From Mesorhizobium tamadayense (lineage in GTDB: Bacteria > Pseudomonadota > Alphaproteobacteria > Rhizobiales > Rhizobiaceae), in NCBI RefSeq assembly GCF_003863365.1, contig NZ_RQXT01000044.1, positions 1-62,915 on the forward strand: a DNA stretch of 62,915 bases, written 5' to 3'. The translations under genes were made by a program, and so were the position numbers. The stretch's first letter is position 1, and the number at the start of each line of letters is the position of its first letter. Below, piece after piece: positions 58,244-62,915 of this stretch. The notes beneath the pieces were generated by a model that did no database searches, was not told the DNA's origin, and saw only the letters and a list, made by a program, of their open reading frames with translations.

Positions 58244-58966
58244 ATGCAGACGGACAACGGTCTTCGCGGCATTCGCGTGGCGATTACGGGCGGCACGTCC
58301 GGCCTCGGACTAGCGCTTGTGCGGCAGCTTACGTCGCAGGGTGCGCGCGTGGCGTTCGTCGCCCGCACCGCCGCAAATGTCGAGCGCGTTGCTGACGAAA
58401 CGGGAGCGCATGGCATCGTCGGCGACGTCGGCAAGAAGGACGACATCTACCCGATCGCGATGCAGGTCACATCAAGCCTCGGCGGGCTCGACATTCTTGT
58501 CAACAATGCGTCGTGCCTCGGCCCTGTCCCCTTGGCGCTTCTTGCCGATACCGATTGCGAAGACCTGGAAGCGGCGCTTGCGGTCAACCTCGTCGGTGCG
58601 TTCCGGCTGACGAAAGCCCTGTTCGGCGCGCTTGCCGCATCCGCGCGCGAAGGCCGCGCTGGGTTGGTAATCAACATCTCTAGCGACGCCGCGGTGAGCG
58701 CCTATCCCGGCTGGGGAGCGTATGGCGCGAGCAAGGCCGCTCTTTCTCATCTCACGGCGATCTGGGACGAAGAGACCAAGACCGATGGCATACGGCTCTT
58801 CGCGCTCGACCCCGGTGATATGGATACCCCGCTTCACGCCCTGGCGGTCCCCGACGCCGATTCTTCGACCTTGAAGCGCCCCGAACTGGCTGCAGCCGAG
58901 ATCCTCGAAAAGATGCTCAACGCGTTGAGGACTCGCGCCAGACCTGGCGTCGAGACCAATCCATGA
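58244..58966 (+). CDS. SoxR-regulated short-chain dehydrogenase/reductase
   Basis: This 240-residue SDR has ITGGTSGLGLALVRQL, LDILVNNASC, the catalytic serine in INISSDAAV and YGASK. AAGGAG precedes ATG 58244. It lies immediately downstream of the SoxR box and overlaps the QueA-like gene by four bases. SoxR regulons often contain NAD(P)H oxidoreductases that act on quinones or phenazine-like compounds, which suits this gene. The true substrate is unknown. Confidence 0.9.
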   Translation: MQTDNGLRGIRVAITGGTSGLGLALVRQLTSQGARVAFVARTAANVERVADETGAHGIVGDVGKKDDIYPIAMQVTSSLGGLDILVNNASCLGPVPLALLADTDCEDLEAALAVNLVGAFRLTKALFGALAASAREGRAGLVINISSDAAVSAYPGWGAYGASKAALSHLTAIWDEETKTDGIRLFALDPGDMDTPLHALAVPDADSSTLKRPELAAAEILEKMLNALRTRARPGVETNP

Positions 58967-60003
58967 TTGCCGCCGCCGACCGACGCGACAGGCACGTCGC
59001 CAGGCTCCTGGTGGTCGAGCAGGATGGCACTATGCGCGACCTGCCGCGCGCAGAGCTCGCAGGACTGCTCGATCCGGGCGACTTAGTTGTCGCCAATGAC
59101 GCCGCAACCTTGCCCGCCAGCCTCGACGGCGTCCATATCCGAAGCAGCGAGGCTGTCGAGATCCGTTTGGCGGCCTGGCTGTCGTTTCCCGATCCAAGGC
59201 GGTTCGTGGGGATTACCTTCGGCGCAGGCGACCATCGCACGCGCACGGAGGACCGGCTGCCTCCACCCCTGCTCTCGTCAGGCGATCTGCTCAGGCTCGG
59301 CCCGCTCGAGGCGATCGTCGAGCGCGTTCTCGACCATCCTCGTCTGCTCGAGCTGCGCGTATTCGGCAGCCGAGGAGCAGTGCTTGCGGGACTGGCTCAG
59401 CACGGTCGGCCAATCCAATACGCGCATGTTCCGGAGCCGTTGGCACTGTGGGATGTCTGGACGAAGATCGCGATCGAGCCGGTCGCATTCGAGGCGCCAT
59501 CCGCAGGCTTTGCGCTCGACTGGAGCACGCTTCAAACCTGGCATCGGCGCGACGTCGGCTTCGCAACGCTCACCCATGCGGCCGGCATCTCTTCCACAGG
59601 CGATCCCGTTCTCGACACGCGACTTCCTTTCGACGAGCCATACTGCATTCCCGAGCGCACTGCGGCGCTCGTCGCTGAGGCGAAGCGCCGCGGCAGCCGC
59701 ATCATCGCGATCGGCACAACCGTCGTGCGCGCGCTCGAATCAGCCGCCAATCCCGACGGCAGTGTGTGCACCGGAAACGGGATAGCGACAGGACGCATCG
59801 AGCGAGGTACGCCGCTTCGCTTAGTCGATGCTATTCTCACCGGCGTCCATCAGCCTGGCGAGAGTCATTTCGAACTGCTGCGCGCCTTTGCCGACGATGC
59901 GCTGCTCACCAACGCTTCCGCACTCCTAGCGGCGCACCGTTACCGCGCGCATGAGTTCGGCGACTCCATACTGCTCAATCGTCAACCGCTGCTTTTGGGC
60001 TAG
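58963..60003 (+). CDS. QueA-family (SAM:tRNA ribosyltransferase-isomerase) paralogue
   Basis: This 346-residue protein has the overall QueA layout: ARLLVVEQDGTMRDLPRAEL, PGDLVVANDAATLPASL, RIIAIGTTVVRALESAA, FGDSILLNRQPLLLG. Key motifs of true QueA are changed: APTAGLHF reads APSAGFAL, and VTLHVGAGTF reads ATLTHAAGIS. True QueA makes epoxyqueuosine from SAM and preQ1-tRNA. This paralogue is translationally coupled to an SDR under a SoxR box, which is unusual for a tRNA-modification gene. It may use SAM on another substrate. Confidence 0.82.
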   Translation: MIAAADRRDRHVARLLVVEQDGTMRDLPRAELAGLLDPGDLVVANDAATLPASLDGVHIRSSEAVEIRLAAWLSFPDPRRFVGITFGAGDHRTRTEDRLPPPLLSSGDLLRLGPLEAIVERVLDHPRLLELRVFGSRGAVLAGLAQHGRPIQYAHVPEPLALWDVWTKIAIEPVAFEAPSAGFALDWSTLQTWHRRDVGFATLTHAAGISSTGDPVLDTRLPFDEPYCIPERTAALVAEAKRRGSRIIAIGTTVVRALESAANPDGSVCTGNGIATGRIERGTPLRLVDAILTGVHQPGESHFELLRAFADDALLTNASALLAAHRYRAHEFGDSILLNRQPLLLG

Positions 60004-60106
60004 ATCAAACATGGCTCCTGCCCGGAACAGGCTGCACAGTCCGAAGTTCTGGAATGCAGGCTCTCGCAACAGGAATGGACGCCCAGCGGCTCAAAGCTTT
60101 CCGTGC

Positions 60107-60352
60107 ATGTCGTTGAAACCATTTCGCGCTATCGATCGCTCGGTCGCAGACGCGGCCGACGGATCGAAGGTGCCTGCTGCTTGGCACTATTGCGTCGAGG
60201 GCAGATCTGTAGAAGCGCACGGCACTGATCTATGCGTCCGCTCTCATGCGCCGCAGTTCGACAATTGCCGCACTGTGATCGAGATCGCCTCCGCCATTGT
60301 CGACGAGGCCGCGAAAAATCCGATCAACCTCCGTGGCTACCAGCAGCCGTAG
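60107..60352 (+). CDS. Possible small hypothetical protein
   Basis: An 81-residue frame (MSLKPFRAIDRSVADAADGS, CRTVIEIASAIVDEAAKNPI) follows the QueA-like gene. Its composition is acceptable for a gene, but it lacks a good ribosome site and overlaps the decayed dehydrogenase gene on the other strand. It may be noise. Confidence 0.25.
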   Translation: MSLKPFRAIDRSVADAADGSKVPAAWHYCVEGRSVEAHGTDLCVRSHAPQFDNCRTVIEIASAIVDEAAKNPINLRGYQQP

Positions 60353-61077
60353 CCCAAGTGAAGCCGGCAAGCGCAAGCGCCGTGCCGGTGTCCTTGATCT
60401 GATATTTCGCTGGACCACCCGGCACGAAATCGGCCTCGATCATGCGCCGCCCGTGCTGGCGAAACACGGTCGAGTCGCCGAAGCCGCCGAGCAGCGCCTC
60501 GCGTACCCGTGCAGGATCTGCACCACCCCTTTCCGCGAGCATCAGCGCTTCGGCAACCGCGCAAATATTGCTGGCGACAATCAGCTGGTTCGCGAGCTTG
60601 GCCAGGCTGCCCGCTCCGACCAGACCGACATGGGTGACGCGACCAAGCGGGACAAGGGCAGGCGCCAGTGCATCGATGGCGGGCGCCTACCCACCAGCCA
60701 TGATGGCCAGCGCGCCCGAGCGCCTTTCTCCCCGCCTGAAACGGGTGCGTCAACGTAGCGGATACCATTTGCTCCTGCCAGGGCTCCCTGCCGGCGCGCG
60801 GTCTCGACCGGGATGGAACTCATCACGACGAGCGTGGACCCGGCGACATTGCGTCGGCCATGGCATTCGCCCCGAACAGGACTTCATCGCAGACGGGCCC
60901 CGAGCTCAGCATGCAGATCACGACGTCCGCATGCCGCGCCGCTTCCGCCGCATCAGTTGCGATGCAGACGCCGAAAGGTGCCAGCGCCTCGGCCTTGTGT
61001 AGGTTGCGGTTCCACGCGGTCACAGAGAACCCGGCCTCCACTATGCGGCGGGCCATGTGGCCTCCCATGATGTTCAT
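60330..61077 (-). pseudogene. 3-hydroxyisobutyrate dehydrogenase-like pseudogene
   Basis: Several frames together read as a beta-hydroxyacid dehydrogenase: NIMGGHMARRIVEAGFSVTA and NRNLHKAEALAPFG (NADP domain) from ATG 61077, then VVMSSIPVETARRQGALAGA and YVDAPVSGGEKGA, then LAKLANQLIVASNI, MLAERGGADPARVREALLGG and KYQIKDTGTALALA. A one-base loss near 60818, another near 60712, an in-frame stop around 60690 and a truncated C-terminus make it nonfunctional. The cofactor motif GxxxxxMA is partly missing at the N-terminus. Confidence 0.75.
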
Positions 61078-61145
61078 GTCTGTTTCCTTCGCACAGAGGA
61101 TCGTGTCAGCGTCTCGATTCCATCCTACGGCTTCCCCACTCGATT

Positions 61146-61334
61146 GTGGACAAGACGTCGAAGGTGAAGCGCGGCCAGCCGATCGAACTCGTCGGCGAAG
61201 TCATCCGGATCGACGAGGAGACGGTGACGATCGATCTCAGCCCGGCCGTCACTGTCGCCAGAGACAAGGTCAGGCTGGTGCGGGCCGATGTGCCGCCGAA
61301 GCGGAAGACCGCACCCGTCGACAAGCCCACATAA
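61146..61334 (+). CDS. Small hypothetical protein with a beta-barrel-like fold
   Basis: A GTG-started 62-residue frame (KVKRGQPIELVGEVIRIDEE, TVTIDLSPAVTVARDKVRLV) alternates strands as in small OB- or SH3-like proteins, with a basic tail. No ribosome site is clear. The function is unknown. Confidence 0.4.
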   Translation: MDKTSKVKRGQPIELVGEVIRIDEETVTIDLSPAVTVARDKVRLVRADVPPKRKTAPVDKPT

Positions 61335-61369
61335 GGCGAAGGCAGGGAAGCCCACCAGAGCGCGTTCTC

Positions 61370-61422
61370 GCTGGCCGCTGCCCATTGCCGCCGAAGCGTC
61401 CCGCGCGTGCTGGCGCGCCTGC
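61370..61422. repeat. Dispersed repeat, copy 2
   Basis: This segment repeats the order seen at 24659-24707: GCTGGCCGCTG, GCCGAAGCGTCCCGCGC and CTGGCGCGCCTGC. A short insertion differs between the copies. Both lie outside genes. Confidence 0.45.
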
Positions 61423-61503
61423 AGCGCTAACCATCTGCCGCCATTTCCCTGTCGCACGTAATTGCATGTGCTATTTTCCTCTCGCCAAAGGGGGCGATGG
61501 CCG

Positions 61504-61767
61504 ATGCCGGTGAACTGTGCGGAATGCACGTTCGTAATAAGTTCAAGCACCCAGAAATGCCCCAGGTGTGGGCATGAAAGCGGCTCGTCTGCTGGAAAGG
61601 TTCTATCGGATTTTGTGGCAGGCGACGGCGCGAGGCGGGTCAAGTCCGTTCAGTTTGAACGGCTGGTACTGGCCATAGCGATGTGCATCTTTGCCGCATG
61701 CCTCATGGCGCTGGTCTATTCTGCAGAAAACAAATTCCTGGCTGGGTTTAGGATTCTCCCGGCCTAG
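61504..61767 (+). CDS. Zinc-ribbon membrane protein
   Basis: This 87-residue protein begins MPVNCAECTFVISSSTQKCP, with two pairs of cysteines (CxxC and CPRCG) forming a zinc ribbon. One membrane helix (LVLAIAMCIFAACLMALVYS) is near the C-terminus. Such zinc-ribbon/TM proteins are common and of unknown function. GGCGATGGCCG upstream gives a weak ribosome site. Confidence 0.6.
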   Translation: MPVNCAECTFVISSSTQKCPRCGHESGSSAGKVLSDFVAGDGARRVKSVQFERLVLAIAMCIFAACLMALVYSAENKFLAGFRILPA

Positions 61768-61817
61768 GAGCGGCGTCGCTCAACTTGATGGTGCGCGAAA
61801 CAAATCGAGGCCTAAAG

Positions 61818-61973
61818 GTGGACAGCATAATCAAAGGCGCATTGATCATCGCTGCTGCAATAGTGATTGCCGCCGCCATGTTTGTCTATTTCGGCCCGTA
61901 TCAATCGTGTGTCAGAGAGCTACGCGTGTCGAATCCTTCCCCTGCCGCCACGTGCGCCAATTTGGTCCGATAA
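61818..61973 (+). CDS. Small single-helix membrane protein
   Basis: From GTG 61818, after GAGGCCTAAAG, the frame gives 51 residues: VDSIIKGALIIAAAIVIAAA, then MFVYFGPYQSCVRELR and a short tail. One transmembrane helix is followed by a periplasmic tail with two cysteines (SCVR, ATCA). An ATG at 61788 would add ten residues. Such proteins occur widely in Rhizobiales but have no known role. Confidence 0.55.
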   Translation: MDSIIKGALIIAAAIVIAAAMFVYFGPYQSCVRELRVSNPSPAATCANLVR

Positions 61974-62264
61974 TTCGAACTGACTGATCCTTGTCATATT
62001 AGCGATAGCTTGCATTTCAGCAAAAGCAGGATCATGCTTAGAGAGCGGGCGGAGGAGGCCACCAGGGTAACGGTGGTTGAAAGGGTTGGCTTATGGAAGC
62101 CGTTTGTTACGTCCCAAGCGCATTCTGTTTCTTGTCGATCTTGGTCAGCATCGCGATGACCTTTGTCGTCATGGCTCCGTTCGCCGCGACGCGTCTGCTC
62201 GTGCTGAGGATGCGCGCGCACTCGGTCGGACAGCTTCAACCGGCGTAGATCGGCAGGTGGTCCG
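61974..62264. other. Intergenic region with no supported gene
   Basis: These 291 bases hold only short frames of mixed composition. No repeat, promoter or terminator was picked out. Confidence 0.45.
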
Positions 62265-62414
62265 ATGCGACCTGTGCTTTTGATCGTCGCGGCCGTTGCG
62301 GCGTTCTTCGTCTGGGATGCTGCGGCAAATGATGGCCGCTACTGGCATCAGTTCGAGCGCAACATCCAGCAGGTAGAACACTTTCCGGGCCTTGTCAGGG
62401 TCTCTTGGAACTAG
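62265..62414 (+). CDS. Small secreted or membrane-anchored peptide
   Basis: A 49-residue frame reads MRPVLLIVAAVAAFFVWDAA, then NDGRYWHQFERNIQQVEHF. The N-terminus is a hydrophobic helix that may be a signal or anchor. It was found by direct reading and is below usual length cut-offs. GGCAGGTGG lies upstream. Function unknown. Confidence 0.45.
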   Translation: MRPVLLIVAAVAAFFVWDAAANDGRYWHQFERNIQQVEHFPGLVRVSWN

Positions 62415-62677
62415 CTTCCTGGGAACGCGGCAGTCGGTACCGTGATCGAGCCGTCTGTGTCATAGCGGCAGACGCCTTTGGTGATGCGGATCTCGTCGAG
62501 CCAGCCGTTGTAGTTGGCGACCCCCCAAGAGCGTCCGATTTCCAGTGCTGCCGTCGAATTGAAGATTGAACTATCGGCCGGCGTAGCGCTGCCCCAGAAC
62601 GCGCCATCGAGCGAGAGCCTGATTTTGCCACTGGAGTTCTTGCTGATCGCGATGAAGTGCCAGGCGTCAACCGACAT
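62411..62677 (-). pseudogene. C-terminal fragment of a LamG/concanavalin-like domain protein
   Basis: The frame MSVDAWHFIAISKNSSGKIR, SLDGAFWGSATPADSS, GRSWGVANYNGWLDEIRITK, GVCRYDTDGS matches the last ~85 residues of a LamG (laminin G-like, jelly-roll) domain, as found in phage tail or surface proteins. The preceding half of the domain is not present upstream in any frame that I can see, so this is probably a fragment. The 62678-62915 end of the window holds nothing I can support. Confidence 0.55.
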
Positions 62678-62915
62678 CGTTGCGAAGCGCCTGAAGATGG
62701 ACCAAGCGACGATGCGGCCATCTCACTCAAGCACCAGTCCCTCGCCCGCGCCGATCAGCGCGGCAATCATCTCGAAGCATCGCCATGGAGCTGAACCAAC
62801 GCCGCGTCCGCACCGCTCGGGCCGGTCACCGGCAGGTGTCGAAGAGAGAGGCGATCGGTACGCACTCAACGTACTCGTCGATGCTCCACCGGTTCTGTGT
62901 CGGCGCGCCTCCTCA

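Noticed and set aside
1..62915. CRISPR arrays, rRNA and tRNA genes.
   Set aside because: No regularly spaced repeats and no recognisable rRNA or cloverleaf sequences were seen on reading; a covariance-model scan was not possible.

Overview
The window is high-GC alphaproteobacterial DNA that looks like Mesorhizobium or a close Rhizobiales/Phyllobacteriaceae relative. The evidence is a MucR-type regulator, a proVWX uptake system, heterotetrameric sarcosine-oxidase-type genes, serine-cycle genes and several small rhizobial island proteins. No rRNA, tRNA or CRISPR array was recognised. Calls rest on recognising protein families by eye, because no database search could be run.

Region 1 (1-19.7 kb) is a methylamine and one-carbon module. 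From the left edge it holds malyl-CoA lyase (partial) and serine/aspartate-glyoxylate aminotransferase (minus strand), a four-subunit soxBDAG-type N-methyl amino-acid oxidase or dehydrogenase (plus), and a minus-strand operon of dimethylamine monooxygenase / heme-dependent oxidative N-demethylase genes ending in a GATase-AraC regulator. Then come a GntR regulator, a solute-binding protein without a signal peptide, trimethylamine monooxygenase (tmm), a second GATase-AraC regulator and TMAO demethylase (tdm). Together these would convert TMA to TMAO, then DMA, then methylamine, with the released C1 units entering folate and serine-cycle metabolism.

Region 2 (19.7-33.5 kb) is an accessory stretch of small hypothetical genes, several of them frameshifted. 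It includes a trypco2-like protein, a DUF883/ElaB-like protein, a Tat-signal protein, a ribbon-helix-helix protein with a nearby HEPN-like protein, an ankyrin-cytochrome c fusion, a stand-alone LigD-type ligase, an IS66 TnpC with one visible end, a MucR protein lacking zinc ligands, a DUF5996 pseudogene, a MAPEG protein and an IS110 scrap.

Region 3 (33.5-57.5 kb) is a large betaine / hydroxyproline-type catabolic locus. A minus-strand operon encodes GntR, a DapA-family lyase, an aldehyde dehydrogenase, a DAO-type flavoprotein, an HpbD-like betaine epimerase and a second DapA-family protein. Next are proVWX for betaine uptake (plus), two SDRs, an MDR oxidoreductase and a cis-3-hydroxyproline-dehydratase-like enolase (plus). 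These are followed by AraC, a second HpbD-like epimerase and a non-pyrrolysine MttB methyltransferase (minus), a LysR, a 2-oxoglutarate/Fe(II) oxygenase, a second LysR, and a Rieske oxygenase with its ferredoxin reductase. The combination suggests degradation of one or more (hydroxy)proline betaines by parallel demethylation routes and is the most interesting part of the window.

Region 4 (57.7-62.9 kb) has soxR divergent from an SDR-QueA-like pair across a clear SoxR box, a decayed 3-hydroxyisobutyrate-dehydrogenase gene, several small membrane or zinc-ribbon proteins and a LamG fragment.
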